Source: Meishania litoralis
GTDB taxonomy: Bacteria > Bacteroidota > Bacteroidia > Flavobacteriales > Flavobacteriaceae
Direction of reading: 5' to 3'
NCBI RefSeq assembly: GCF_042611095.1
Contig: NZ_JBHFPV010000001.1
Coordinates: forward strand, 1,550,001-1,614,000
DNA length: 64,000 bases
The position numbers and the translations under genes were made by a program. Shown one piece after another: positions 16,801-25,608 of the stretch (its first letter is position 1; each line of letters begins with the position of its first letter). The notes under the pieces are model-generated. The model was not told where the DNA came from. It was given only the letters and a program-made list of their open reading frames with translations, and did not search any database.

Positions 16801-18699
16801 TCAATAGGCCCTTTCGTTTTTTCCTTCAAAAAAGTTGATAAATGCCTTGTTTACTACCCGATTTCCACCGGGAGTGGGGTAGTCTCCCGTAAAGTACCAA
16901 TCACCCAGATTTTTAGGGCATGCCTGATGCAGGTTTTCAATAGTCTGATATATGATTTGAACTTCTGCCTTGATATCATGCGGACTTAAGAGCTCTCCGA
17001 TTTTCTGCGATATTTCTTCAGGTGTGAAAGGAGCATAGAACTCCTTGACATAATTGACTACATCTTTGTCTTTTGTATTTAACTGACTAAGGCATTTTTC
17101 ATAAATATCATCGACGATATTCATGGTCAACCGTTCTTGGTGCAGGGCAAGGGCCGCCCTAAAGGCAATAAAATCTTCCAATTTGGCCATATCGATGCCG
17201 TAACAGTCAGGATATCTGATTTGCGGCGCGGAAGATACAACGACTATTTTTCTTGGTGAGAGCCGATCTAGAATACGCAATATGCTTTTCTTCAATGTTG
17301 TGCCCCGAACAATACTATCATCGATGATAACAAGATTATCACCTTCTTTTACCGAACCATATGAAATGTCGTAGACATGGGCGACCAAATCGTCCCTACT
17401 GCTGTCTTGAGTGATGAATGTCCTTAATTTGGCATCTTTGATAGCGACTTTTTCTATTCTGGGCCGAATTTCTAGTATTTCATGAAGTTCCTTGCTGGTA
17501 ATATTGGCTCCGAGGGCCAAAATCTGCTTCTCCTTTTTTTTGTTCAAATAGTTCTGGGCTTCTTTGACCATGCCGTAAAACGAGGTTTCAGCGGTATTAG
17601 GAATATAGGAGAATACGGTATTCTTGATATCATGATCGATCGATTCCAATATTTGCGGAAAAATCAAGCGACCTAGCATTTTTCGTTCTTGATAGATTTC
17701 TTTGTCACTTCCCCTAGAAAAGTAGATCCGTTCAAAAGAACAGGCTTTTCGCTCCTTGGGCTCCAAAATTTCCTCTAAGAAAACGTCACCGTTCTTTTTG
17801 ACGATAATGGCATGGCCTGGATCCAACTCTTCGACATCTTCGTACTTCACATTGAATACGGTCTGTATAGCTGGTCTTTCCGAAGCCACGACTACAACTT
17901 CGTCATCCTTATAATAATAAGCGGGCCTGATGCCAGAAGGATCTCTCAAGACGAAGGCATCCCCATGGCCTAACAGTCCGGCCATGGCATAACCACCATC
18001 AAAATTCTTGACCGCCCTTTTCAGAATTTTGGAAACTTTAAGACGTTCGGCTATCAAAGGGGACGCCTCTTGTTTGGTGTACCCCTCTTTTTTTATTTTT
18101 TTATAGAGCTTGGCCACTGCATCATCTAGAAAGTGGCCGATTTTTTCCATGACCGTTACCGTGTCGACCATGTCTTTCGGGTGTTGCCCCAACTGTACCA
18201 AATTTTCGAAAAGCTCGTGTACATTGGTCATATTGAAGTTTCCGGCAACGATAAGGTTTCGGTGCATCCAATTATTTTGGCGAAGAAAGGGGTGTACGCT
18301 TTCCATATTGTTCTTGCCAAAAGTACCATAACGCACATGGCCTAACAATACTTCGCCTATGTAGGGAATATGCTTTTTTTGAAGTGCAACATTTTCCGCA
18401 TATTCGGGATTTGCGGCCAAAGTTGTGTTGATGCGCTCATTGATTTGGGCAAAAATATCCTGAATGGGCTGTTGCTCTATCGAACGAACCCGGCTCATAA
18501 AACGTTCTCCGGGAGCCATATCCAATTTGATGCTTGCAAAGCCCGCACCATCTTGGCCTCGGTTGTGCTGCTTTTCCATCATCAAATACATTTTATTGAC
18601 CCCATAGAACGCGGTGCCGTATTTTTTTTTGTAGTACTCCAATGGTTTCAACAAACGGATTACCGATATTCCGCATTCATGTTTAATGGCATCACTCAT
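16801..18699 (-). CDS. purF: amidophosphoribosyltransferase
   Basis: 632 residues. The N-terminal glutaminase domain begins at Cys9 (HECGIS) with RGQDGAGFAS, VLLGHVRYGT and NFNM motifs. The phosphoribosyltransferase domain carries the PRPP loop VIIDDSIVRGTT near residue 455. It makes 5-phosphoribosylamine from PRPP and glutamine, the first step of purine synthesis in the cytoplasm. It is longer than the classical PurF of about 500 residues, with extra sequence in the middle and a tail of about 80 residues; this long type is, to my knowledge, usual in Bacteroidota. The nucleophilic cysteine is preceded by only eight residues, so a short propeptide could be removed. purN is about 1.7 kb upstream on the same strand. 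Confidence 0.9.
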   Translation of the reverse strand: MSDAIKHECGISVIRLLKPLEYYKKKYGTAFYGVNKMYLMMEKQHNRGQDGAGFASIKLDMAPGERFMSRVRSIEQQPIQDIFAQINERINTTLAANPEYAENVALQKKHIPYIGEVLLGHVRYGTFGKNNMESVHPFLRQNNWMHRNLIVAGNFNMTNVHELFENLVQLGQHPKDMVDTVTVMEKIGHFLDDAVAKLYKKIKKEGYTKQEASPLIAERLKVSKILKRAVKNFDGGYAMAGLLGHGDAFVLRDPSGIRPAYYYKDDEVVVVASERPAIQTVFNVKYEDVEELDPGHAIIVKKNGDVFLEEILEPKERKACSFERIYFSRGSDKEIYQERKMLGRLIFPQILESIDHDIKNTVFSYIPNTAETSFYGMVKEAQNYLNKKKEKQILALGANITSKELHEILEIRPRIEKVAIKDAKLRTFITQDSSRDDLVAHVYDISYGSVKEGDNLVIIDDSIVRGTTLKKSILRILDRLSPRKIVVVSSAPQIRYPDCYGIDMAKLEDFIAFRAALALHQERLTMNIVDDIYEKCLSQLNTKDKDVVNYVKEFYAPFTPEEISQKIGELLSPHDIKAEVQIIYQTIENLHQACPKNLGDWYFTGDYPTPGGNRVVNKAFINFFEGKNERAY

Positions 18700-18713
18700 T
18701 ATATAAAGTTATT

Positions 18714-18738
18714 AAAAAAGCCCCGTCATACAGGGCAT
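18714..18738 (-). terminator. terminator after the PfkB-type kinase gene
   Basis: On the minus strand GCCC-TGTATGAC-GGGGC is followed by TTTTTTAA. It sits between the kinase stop and the purF start, so it should separate the two. Confidence 0.6.
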
Positions 18739-18745
18739 ATTTAAC

Positions 18746-19672
18746 TTATTTTAATTCAATGTCAAATTGTGTCAAGGTCTTGAATTGATGCAGCCTTTTA
18801 TTGACCTCATCCCTTTCAAGATCTTGCATGCGTTCGGTGCCAAATCGTTCCACGCTGAACGATGCGAGGTTCGAACCGTGTATCACCCCGTTCTTTAAAC
18901 TGTTGAAAGAAGTATTGCCCGTGGCTGCGATATAGCCTGCGAAGCCTCCCGCAAAAGTGTCGCCGGCACCGGTAGGGTCGAAGACTTCTTCCAAGGGCAG
19001 GGCGGGAGCAAAAAAGACCTTTTCTTCATGAAACAAAAGTGCGCCATGCTCGCCTTTTTTGATGACTACAAATTTGGGGCCCATATCTTGAATTTTTTCC
19101 GCGGCCTTTACCAATGAATACTCATTGGTCAATTGGCGCGCTTCCTCATCATTGATCGTAATCACGTCGATGTACTTGATTACGTCTTTCAATTCAGGCA
19201 GGGCATTATCCATCCAAAAGTTCATGGTGTCAAGAATAATGAGTTTTGGCCGCTTTTCCATCTGATCGATGACGCTCATTTGGGTGCTCGGGTGCAGGTT
19301 GCCGAGCATAACTACGTCGGCATCTTTGAAATGGTCGGGAACCACGGGATTGAAATCCGCCAAAGTATTCAGTTCGGTTACCAAGGTGTCCCTAGAATTG
19401 AGATCATTATGATACTTGCCCTTCCAATAAAAGGTCTTGCCACCTTTGACTATTTCGAGTCCTGACAGATCAATACCCTTATTTGCTAGAAGGTCTAGGT
19501 ACTCTTGTTCCATGTCTTCCCCTACAATCGAAATGATCGCCGAATCGACATCGAACTGTGAGGCCGCCAAACCGATAAAGGTCGCCGCACCTCCTAAGAT
19601 TTTGCCAGTTTTCCCAAAAGGGGTCTCTATTTCGTCAAATGCAACGGTACCTACAATGAGGAGCTTACCCAT
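18746..19672 (-). CDS. PfkB family sugar kinase
   Basis: A 308-residue ribokinase-fold kinase. GKILGGAATFIGLAAS near residue 25 is the substrate-side glycine motif, and DPTGAGDTFAGGFAGY near 230 is the PfkB signature 2 with the catalytic aspartate. The frame extends upstream to 19738, but the first 22 codons do not fit the fold; the start MGKLLIVGTVAFDEIETPFG at 19672 does. A TATATTTG box at 19699-19692 lies 20 nt before this start. The sugar or nucleoside substrate is unknown. Confidence 0.87.
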   Translation of the reverse strand: MGKLLIVGTVAFDEIETPFGKTGKILGGAATFIGLAASQFDVDSAIISIVGEDMEQEYLDLLANKGIDLSGLEIVKGGKTFYWKGKYHNDLNSRDTLVTELNTLADFNPVVPDHFKDADVVMLGNLHPSTQMSVIDQMEKRPKLIILDTMNFWMDNALPELKDVIKYIDVITINDEEARQLTNEYSLVKAAEKIQDMGPKFVVIKKGEHGALLFHEEKVFFAPALPLEEVFDPTGAGDTFAGGFAGYIAATGNTSFNSLKNGVIHGSNLASFSVERFGTERMQDLERDEVNKRLHQFKTLTQFDIELK

Positions 19673-19792
19673 AAGCTTTAAAATTAAGCTGCAAATATAA
19701 GGTTTTGGTTCGCCAATTACGAGTGCCCGGCAAATCAAGTTATCAAAAATTGTTCAAGGGTTGATTTCGTCGCCCAACGGGCTGCAGGCCCA

Positions 19793-20428
19793 TTATTTTC
19801 TACCAAAATCAGCAGGTATTTCGCCCCATGCCTTGGTCTCCCATTTAACGATCGGTGTACGGTAATCGTTTTGGTTCAACCAATTAATCGCACGGCGTAT
19901 CAAATCGAAAAGCTTTTTGTTCTTTGCGGTTTCCTTTAGTTTGGTATTACAGCTTTTCTTGCGGACCCAGCTCATCGCGGTTCTCGAATCTGTATAGATG
20001 ATCCGGTCGCTTTTACGTTCTTTCAAAAAGGCAAGTCCGTGTACGATGGCCAAAAATTCTCCGATGTTGTTGGTGCCCTCGGGAAAAGGGCCTTGTTTAA
20101 AAAGGTTTTTGCCTGTTTTTGTATCCACGCCCTGATACTCCATTACCCCTGGGTTTCCACTTGATGCCGCATCTACCGATATGGAGTGGTAATTCGGACT
20201 TCCAATTTTAAGCAGTTGTTCCGAGGTCAGTGATGGTTCTCCTTTTTTCTTTCCTTTATACTCCTCATAATTGCCATTATAGGCTTTTTTGGCCGCTTCA
20301 AAAGTCGGGAACGACTTGTATTGTGCGCCTTTATAACCTGTTATTGCCGCTTTACAATCTTCCCAGGTTGTATAGATACCTGGACGTTTGCCTTTCCAGA
20401 CCGTATAAAACTTTTCTTTTTTTGCCAT
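19793..20428 (-). CDS. rnhA: ribonuclease H with N-terminal viroplasmin (RNA-binding) domain
   Basis: 211 residues. Residues 1-50 (FYTVWKGKRPGIYTTWEDC ... YKSFPTFEAAKKAY) are a caulimovirus viroplasmin-like domain that binds RNA/DNA hybrids, as in eukaryotic RNase H1. The RNase H domain follows with the catalytic acidic residues in SVDAASSGNPG, NIGEFLAIVHGL, IIYTDSRTAM and a terminal PADFG. It removes RNA from hybrids, for example primers and R-loops. Its start overlaps the purN stop by one base, so translation may be coupled. Confidence 0.92.
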   Translation of the reverse strand: MAKKEKFYTVWKGKRPGIYTTWEDCKAAITGYKGAQYKSFPTFEAAKKAYNGNYEEYKGKKKGEPSLTSEQLLKIGSPNYHSISVDAASSGNPGVMEYQGVDTKTGKNLFKQGPFPEGTNNIGEFLAIVHGLAFLKERKSDRIIYTDSRTAMSWVRKKSCNTKLKETAKNKKLFDLIRRAINWLNQNDYRTPIVKWETKAWGEIPADFGRK

Positions 20429-20994
20429 TAGATGTTCAGCAATTTCGAAATGGCTTTCGGAAAGTGCTCATACTCGAGCTCATGTACTTTTTCTGCAATG
20501 GCATCGACCGAATCGTTGGGGTGCACCTTTGTCTTTTCTTGAAGGATGATGGCACCTTCATCATAATTTTCGTTCACATAGTGAATGGTTATACCCGTCT
20601 CGATTTCACCGTTGTGCTTGACCGCTTGGTGTACATGGCTTCCGTACATTCCCTTACCGCCATATTTGGGCAAAAGTGCCGGATGTATATTTATGATTTT
20701 CATGGGAAAATGGTCGATGATCTTTTTGGGCATCTTCCAAAGAAAGCCTGCCAGTACTATTAGGTCGGGATTTAACGATTTCAAGATACCCAATACACAA
20801 TCGGTACTATAGAACGCAGTTTTATTAAAATACAAACAACTGATATTAAGATAATTGCATCTATCCACTACTTTGGCATCCCTTTTGTTTGTCAATACCC
20901 CGGCAACGGTAACATTACGATTGTCTTGAAAGTGGCGCACAATGTTTTCGACATTGGATCCAGAACCGGAAGCGAAAAGTACGATATGCTTCAT
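20428..20994 (-). CDS. purN: phosphoribosylglycinamide formyltransferase
   Basis: 188 residues, the normal PurN length. GSGSN near residue 10 binds the substrate phosphate, INIHPALLP (around 100) contains the catalytic Asn and His, and NENYDEG near 140 the catalytic Asp. It transfers a formyl group from 10-formyl-tetrahydrofolate to GAR in purine synthesis. It heads the run purN, rnhA, kinase, purF on the minus strand. It is divergent from acpP, as in many other Bacteroidota. Confidence 0.94.
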   Translation of the reverse strand: MKHIVLFASGSGSNVENIVRHFQDNRNVTVAGVLTNKRDAKVVDRCNYLNISCLYFNKTAFYSTDCVLGILKSLNPDLIVLAGFLWKMPKKIIDHFPMKIINIHPALLPKYGGKGMYGSHVHQAVKHNGEIETGITIHYVNENYDEGAIILQEKTKVHPNDSVDAIAEKVHELEYEHFPKAISKLLNI

Positions 20995-21198
20995 CTGAAA
21001 AAAAATTAATGCCCATGGGCGGTCGGATGTGATTTTTAGAACTTTTTCGAGATCGAGTTTTTGATTAAGCGTTTCCCTTGAAAAGTACAGCCATTACCGA
21101 AGATTGATTATTTGGGGCTAAAATACCATGTTTGTATTTAAATTTCTTAAATTACCTGACATTTTAGGTACAAATGGGATTATTAAACCAAAGTTTTT

Positions 21199-21206
21199 TA
21201 TTTTTG
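21199..21206 (+). promoter_or_regulatory. putative -7 box of acpP
   Basis: TATTTTTG matches TAnnTTTG, 34 nt before the acpP start. No good -33 element is visible. An imperfect dyad, TACCT-8 nt-AGGTA, lies just upstream at about 21153-21170 and could be an operator. Confidence 0.4.
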
Positions 21207-21239
21207 CCAACAATTTAAATTTTTAAAACCAATATTATT

Positions 21240-21473
21240 ATGTCAGACATTGCATCAAGAGTAAAGGCTATCATTGTTGATAAACTGGGAGTTGATGAGA
21301 ACGAGGTGGTATCAGAGGCTAGCTTTACCAACGACTTAGGGGCAGATTCATTGGATACTGTTGAGTTGATTATGGAATTCGAGAAAGAGTTCGATATTCA
21401 GATTCCTGACGATCAAGCTGAGAACATCGCAACGGTTGGCCAAGCCATAAGTTATATAGAGGAAGCGAAGTAA
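21240..21473 (+). CDS. acpP: acyl carrier protein
   Basis: 77 residues, acidic, with the phosphopantetheine attachment motif LGADSLDTVEL (Ser37). It carries growing acyl chains in fatty acid synthesis in the cytoplasm. The arrangement acpP-fabF-rnc downstream is typical of Bacteroidota. A strong terminator follows, so a separate abundant acpP mRNA is likely. Confidence 0.97.
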   Translation: MSDIASRVKAIIVDKLGVDENEVVSEASFTNDLGADSLDTVELIMEFEKEFDIQIPDDQAENIATVGQAISYIEEAK

Positions 21474-21499
21474 TTTCAATGCTTTTTTGAACAAGTTTC

Positions 21500-21544
21500 A
21501 AAATTATCCATGTGGTGTACCAAACTGCATGGATAATTTTTTTT
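21500..21544 (+). terminator. terminator/attenuator between acpP and fabF
   Basis: AAAATTATCCATG and CATGGATAATTTT form a 13-bp perfect stem around a 15-nt loop, followed by four more T (eight in total). It lies between two genes that are otherwise expected to share a promoter, so it may set their ratio. Confidence 0.8.
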
Positions 21545-21582
21545 AATTTACCTTTGACTTATTGGACCAAAAATTAAACTCA

Positions 21583-22833
21583 ATGCAGTTAAAACGAGTT
21601 GTGATTACGGGGTTGGGAGCTTTGACCCCGATCGGTAACAATATTCAGGAATATTGGAATGGATTGGTCAACGGAAAGAGCGGTTCTGCTCCGATTACCT
21701 ATTACGATACCGAAAAGTTCAAGGTTAAGTTCGCCTGTGAATTAAAGAATTATAGCACAGAGGATTATTTTGATCGAAAGGAAGGCCGAAAGCTGGATCG
21801 TTTCGCGCAGTATGCACTTATTTCTTCAGATGAGGCGATTGCTGACGCAAAACTTGATTTGGATGCCGTCGACAAGTTCAGGGTAGGGGTTATCTGGGGC
21901 GCCGGTATTGGTGGCCTTCAAACTTTTCAAGATGAGGTCATGAACTTTGCCCAAGGAGATGGCACCCCCCGGTTCAATCCCTTTTTCATCCCCAAGATGA
22001 TAGCCGATATCGCCCCGGGCAATATTTCGATCAAACATGGTTTCATGGGCCCCAACTATACTACGGTATCGGCCTGTGCTTCATCGGCGAATGCCATGAT
22101 AGATGCCTTGAACTATATTCGATTGGGAACCTGCGATGTTATTGTTACCGGAGGAAGTGAGGCGGCGGTCACCATTGCAGGCATGGGCGGTTTTGGCGCC
22201 ATGCACGCCTTATCGACCAGAAATGATAGTCCTGAGACCGCTTCTAGGCCATTTGACGCGACAAGAGATGGTTTCGTTCTGGGCGAAGGGGCGGGAGCCC
22301 TGGTCTTGGAGGAATATGAACATGCCAAGGCGCGAGGCGCAAAAATATATGCCGAAGTTGTTGGCGGGGGTCTGTCAAGCGACGCCTATCATATGACGGC
22401 CCCGCACCCCGATGGTATAGGGGTAGTTCGCGTAATGCAAAATTGTTTGAAAGATGCCGGTCTTAAGCCCGAAGATATCGATGCCATTAACACGCATGGT
22501 ACATCTACCCCATTGGGCGATGTGGCCGAACTAAAGGCGATTTCCGAGGTTTTCGGCGATCACGCGCCCAGCATCAATATCAATTCCACGAAATCGATGA
22601 CCGGCCACCTTTTGGGTGCAGCCGGAGCAATTGAGGCGATTGCGTCGGTACTGGCCATGGAGCATGGTATTGTTCCGCCAACGATTAACCATACCACTGT
22701 GGACGAGAATATTGACCCGAAATTGAACCTAACATTGAACAAGCCCCAAAAACGGGACGTCAATGTAGCCTTGAGCAATACCTTTGGTTTTGGGGGCCAT
22801 AACGCTTGTGTGGTTTTCAAGAAAATCGACTAG
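21583..22833 (+). CDS. fabF: beta-ketoacyl-ACP synthase II
   Basis: 416 residues, normal for FabF. The Cys-His-His active site is seen as TVSACASSANA, INTHGTSTPLGD and SMTGHLLGAAGA. It condenses malonyl-ACP with acyl-ACP to extend fatty acids. The frame opens earlier at 21562 but only with a TTG; the ATG at 21583 (MQLKRVVITGLGALTPIG) places the conserved N-terminus correctly. It is followed by rnc after 8 nt. Confidence 0.96.
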   Translation: MQLKRVVITGLGALTPIGNNIQEYWNGLVNGKSGSAPITYYDTEKFKVKFACELKNYSTEDYFDRKEGRKLDRFAQYALISSDEAIADAKLDLDAVDKFRVGVIWGAGIGGLQTFQDEVMNFAQGDGTPRFNPFFIPKMIADIAPGNISIKHGFMGPNYTTVSACASSANAMIDALNYIRLGTCDVIVTGGSEAAVTIAGMGGFGAMHALSTRNDSPETASRPFDATRDGFVLGEGAGALVLEEYEHAKARGAKIYAEVVGGGLSSDAYHMTAPHPDGIGVVRVMQNCLKDAGLKPEDIDAINTHGTSTPLGDVAELKAISEVFGDHAPSININSTKSMTGHLLGAAGAIEAIASVLAMEHGIVPPTINHTTVDENIDPKLNLTLNKPQKRDVNVALSNTFGFGGHNACVVFKKID

Positions 22834-22841
22834 TCCGTAAA

Positions 22842-23585
22842 ATGAATTTCCCATCCAATTTATTTAATTCCCATTCAAAAGAGGATGGGGATTTTTTTTT
22901 GGGAATCACAAAAATATTGGGCTTCAAACCCAAAAAAACAGAAATTTATAGAAAAGCTTTCTTGCACCGATCTGCCAATAAGAAAGACAAAGACGGCAAT
23001 CCGGTGAATTATGAACGGCTTGAGTTTTTGGGAGATTCAATGTTGGGCACCATCATTTCAAGGTATATTTTTAACGAAGTTCCCTTGGGTGATGAAGGAT
23101 ATCTAACCAAGATGCGGTCGAAGATCGTAAGTAGGGAACACTTGAACGAACTTGGAAAAGATTTGAACCTGATAAGATTTGTTGAAAGTAGAATTCCCAA
23201 AACCCATTTTGGGGAAAATATTCATGGCAATGTATTCGAGGCATTGGTAGGGGCCATATATTTGGATCGGGGCTATAAATATTGCGAAAAGTTCATACAG
23301 AAACGCGTAATCGAACCCTATGTTGATATTGAGCAATTAGAGGGTAAGGTCATTAGCTATAAGAGCTTGGTCATCGAATGGTGCCAAAAACAAAAAAAGA
23401 CCTTTGATTTCAATGTTTATGAAGATACCGGCAATGATGTTCTGAAACATTTTGCGGTAAAACTCTCCATCGACGGCAACGTGGTCTCAAAAGCCAGAGC
23501 AACATCAAAAAAAAAGGCCGAAGAAAGGGCCTCGAAGCGGGCCTATTTTGCCCTTCAGGAAAAAATGAAAAGACCATCTCGATAG
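22842..23585 (+). CDS. rnc: ribonuclease III
   Basis: 247 residues. The signature NYERLEFLGDSMLGT near residue 58 and EALVGAIYLDRG near 130 carry the metal-binding acidic residues. A double-stranded-RNA-binding domain follows, ending KARATSKKKAEERASKRAY. It cuts double-stranded RNA in rRNA maturation and mRNA turnover. The frame opens at 22806 inside fabF, but the ATG at 22842 is the sensible start. It is probably cotranscribed with fabF. Confidence 0.95.
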   Translation: MNFPSNLFNSHSKEDGDFFLGITKILGFKPKKTEIYRKAFLHRSANKKDKDGNPVNYERLEFLGDSMLGTIISRYIFNEVPLGDEGYLTKMRSKIVSREHLNELGKDLNLIRFVESRIPKTHFGENIHGNVFEALVGAIYLDRGYKYCEKFIQKRVIEPYVDIEQLEGKVISYKSLVIEWCQKQKKTFDFNVYEDTGNDVLKHFAVKLSIDGNVVSKARATSKKKAEERASKRAYFALQEKMKRPSR

Positions 23586-23697
23586 TATAACGACAAGTTG
23601 AACACGACTTTGACTCCTTAATTGCCCCGAAAGCTCTCAACGAAATAGGGTTTATTGGTTATAAAAACTATCTTTACACTTATGTTTTTTTACAACT

Positions 23698-24162
23698 ATG
23701 GCAGCAATTCACAAGATCGGCGAAGACTTTTTCGAAGATTCTTTTTCATTGATAGCTTTGCACACTAGCTTGGAAGACTATGCCTTGGGATATGCCCTTA
23801 ACAAAAGTTTGAAGGTCAATTTTAGGAGGACCAGAAAGGATTTTGAAATAAAACCATCCGTTTCGTTTCATATTTTTGAGTGGAGAGACGAAGTAAACGA
23901 CAGCCATTGGTCTTTGATTGCCAATAATAGCGTTAAACTGGTGTATACCTCAGGAAGGGATCTTTTTGGAGATGAGCCCACGTTTGCCAAGAACTATTTG
24001 TTGCCAGAGTATAAAGAGGTCGATTTTTTTATTAAGATCGAACAGGATTATTTGGACGGAACCCATTTAATCGTAAAACAGTTATTGGGCATGCCCGAAA
24101 TATTGACGGCATACAGAATAGATGTGGAAAACCTGAAATCAAAGAACAACCTAATTTTTTAA
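23698..24162 (+). CDS. IPExxxVDY family protein
   Basis: 154 residues. It belongs to a small Bacteroidota family named for a motif near residues 100-110, here LPEYKEVDFF (a Leu and a Phe vary from the name). No catalytic residues are recognised and the function is unknown. The family is typically encoded directly upstream of pyruvate kinase; here pyk starts 3 nt after its stop. This constant pairing hints at a link to pyruvate kinase, but that is inference. Confidence 0.8.
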   Translation: MAAIHKIGEDFFEDSFSLIALHTSLEDYALGYALNKSLKVNFRRTRKDFEIKPSVSFHIFEWRDEVNDSHWSLIANNSVKLVYTSGRDLFGDEPTFAKNYLLPEYKEVDFFIKIEQDYLDGTHLIVKQLLGMPEILTAYRIDVENLKSKNNLIF

Positions 24163-24165
24163 TGA

Positions 24166-25608
24166 ATGCCAAGTAAAAAGAAAACAAAGATAGTGGCCAC
24201 TTTAGGGCCGGCGACGAGCAAAAGGGAGGTGTTGAAAGATATGATCGATGCCGGGGTGGATGTATTCCGTATAAATTTTTCTCATGCCAACTATGATGAC
24301 GTAAAAGAACGGATCAATATTATCCGTGAATTGAACGAAGAGTTGGAAACCAATATTTCGATTTTGGCCGATCTTCAGGGGCCAAAGCTACGTGTGGGTG
24401 TCATGGCCGGTGAAGTCGTTGTCAGCCCCGGTGATGAGATTACCTTTGTTACGGGAAAGCCTTTTGAGGGAAATTCTGAAAAGGTTTACATGAACTATAC
24501 CGCCTTTCCGAAGGATGTCAAGGCAGGAGAGCGCATATTATTGGATGATGGCAAATTGATTTTCGAGGTAGTCGAAACGAACGGAGAGAACGAAGTACGG
24601 GCCAAAGTAGTACAAGGTGGGCCGCTCAAGTCAAAAAAAGGGGTCAATCTGCCAAACACCAATATCTCATTGCCCGCACTGACCGAGAAAGACATAAAAG
24701 ATGCCATTTTTGCCATCTCCCAAAATGTGGATTGGATCGCCCTTTCCTTTGTTCGTTTCAGCCAAGACTTGATCGATCTACAGAATATTATCAAAGAGCA
24801 TTCGGAACATAAGATTCCGATTATTGCAAAAATCGAAAAACCTGAGGCCGTAGAAAACATAGACAAGATCGTGGCCTACTGCGATGGCCTTATGGTAGCA
24901 CGCGGAGATCTTGGGGTCGAAGTGCCGGCACAAGAGGTGCCTTTGATCCAGAAACAGTTGGTCTTACGTGCTAAAAAAGCGCGAATTCCCGTAATAATCG
25001 CCACCCAGATGATGGAGACCATGATCACGAGCCTGACCCCGACAAGAGCCGAGGTGAACGATGTGGCCAATTCCGTGATGGACGGGGCCGATGCGGTAAT
25101 GCTTTCAGGCGAGACTTCGGTTGGAAATTATCCGGTACAGGTAATTCAAAAAATGTCAAGTATTCTGCAAAGCGTAGAAGGCTCTGAACTGATACATGTA
25201 CCGCATGACCCACCACATATACGTACCAAAAGATATATTACGAAATCGGTCTGCTATCATGCCGCTATAATGGCCAACGAAATCAAGGCCAAGGCAATAT
25301 CTACCTTGACCAACAGTGGCTACACGGCATTTCAAATATCGGCGTGGCGGCCTAGTGCCCATATTTTGGTATTTACCTCAAATAGAAGGATCCTGACCCA
25401 ACTGAACCTATTATGGGGCGTAAAAGCCTTTTATTATGATCGATTTGTCTCAACCGATGAAACCATTGAAGACGTCAATTCCATAGCATGTAAAAAAGGT
25501 TTTTTGGACGTCGGTGACATGCTAATCAGTTTGGCGGCCATGCCCATTAAGGACAAAGGTATGGTCAATACGTTACGGGTTACCGAAATCGAGACCTGTG
25601 CGTTTTAG
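24166..25608 (+). CDS. pyk: pyruvate kinase
   Basis: 480 residues. Visible motifs are TKIVATLGPATSK at the start, FRINFSHA, LADLQGPKLRVG, IIAKIEKPEAVENID around the catalytic Lys, and the metal-binding MVARGDLGVEVP. It makes pyruvate and ATP from PEP. The fourth-strand residues of K+-dependent enzymes were not checked. It is cotranscribed with the IPExxxVDY gene (3-nt gap). Its stop overlaps the convergent dinB stop by 4 nt, and its terminator lies inside dinB. Confidence 0.96.
   Translation: MPSKKKTKIVATLGPATSKREVLKDMIDAGVDVFRINFSHANYDDVKERINIIRELNEELETNISILADLQGPKLRVGVMAGEVVVSPGDEITFVTGKPFEGNSEKVYMNYTAFPKDVKAGERILLDDGKLIFEVVETNGENEVRAKVVQGGPLKSKKGVNLPNTNISLPALTEKDIKDAIFAISQNVDWIALSFVRFSQDLIDLQNIIKEHSEHKIPIIAKIEKPEAVENIDKIVAYCDGLMVARGDLGVEVPAQEVPLIQKQLVLRAKKARIPVIIATQMMETMITSLTPTRAEVNDVANSVMDGADAVMLSGETSVGNYPVQVIQKMSSILQSVEGSELIHVPHDPPHIRTKRYITKSVCYHAAIMANEIKAKAISTLTNSGYTAFQISAWRPSAHILVFTSNRRILTQLNLLWGVKAFYYDRFVSTDETIEDVNSIACKKGFLDVGDMLISLAAMPIKDKGMVNTLRVTEIETCAF

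Noticed and set aside
19745..19790. Terminator after the RNase H gene
   Set aside because: GGGC/GCCC pairing is possible but only about 4 bp with no T-run on the minus strand.
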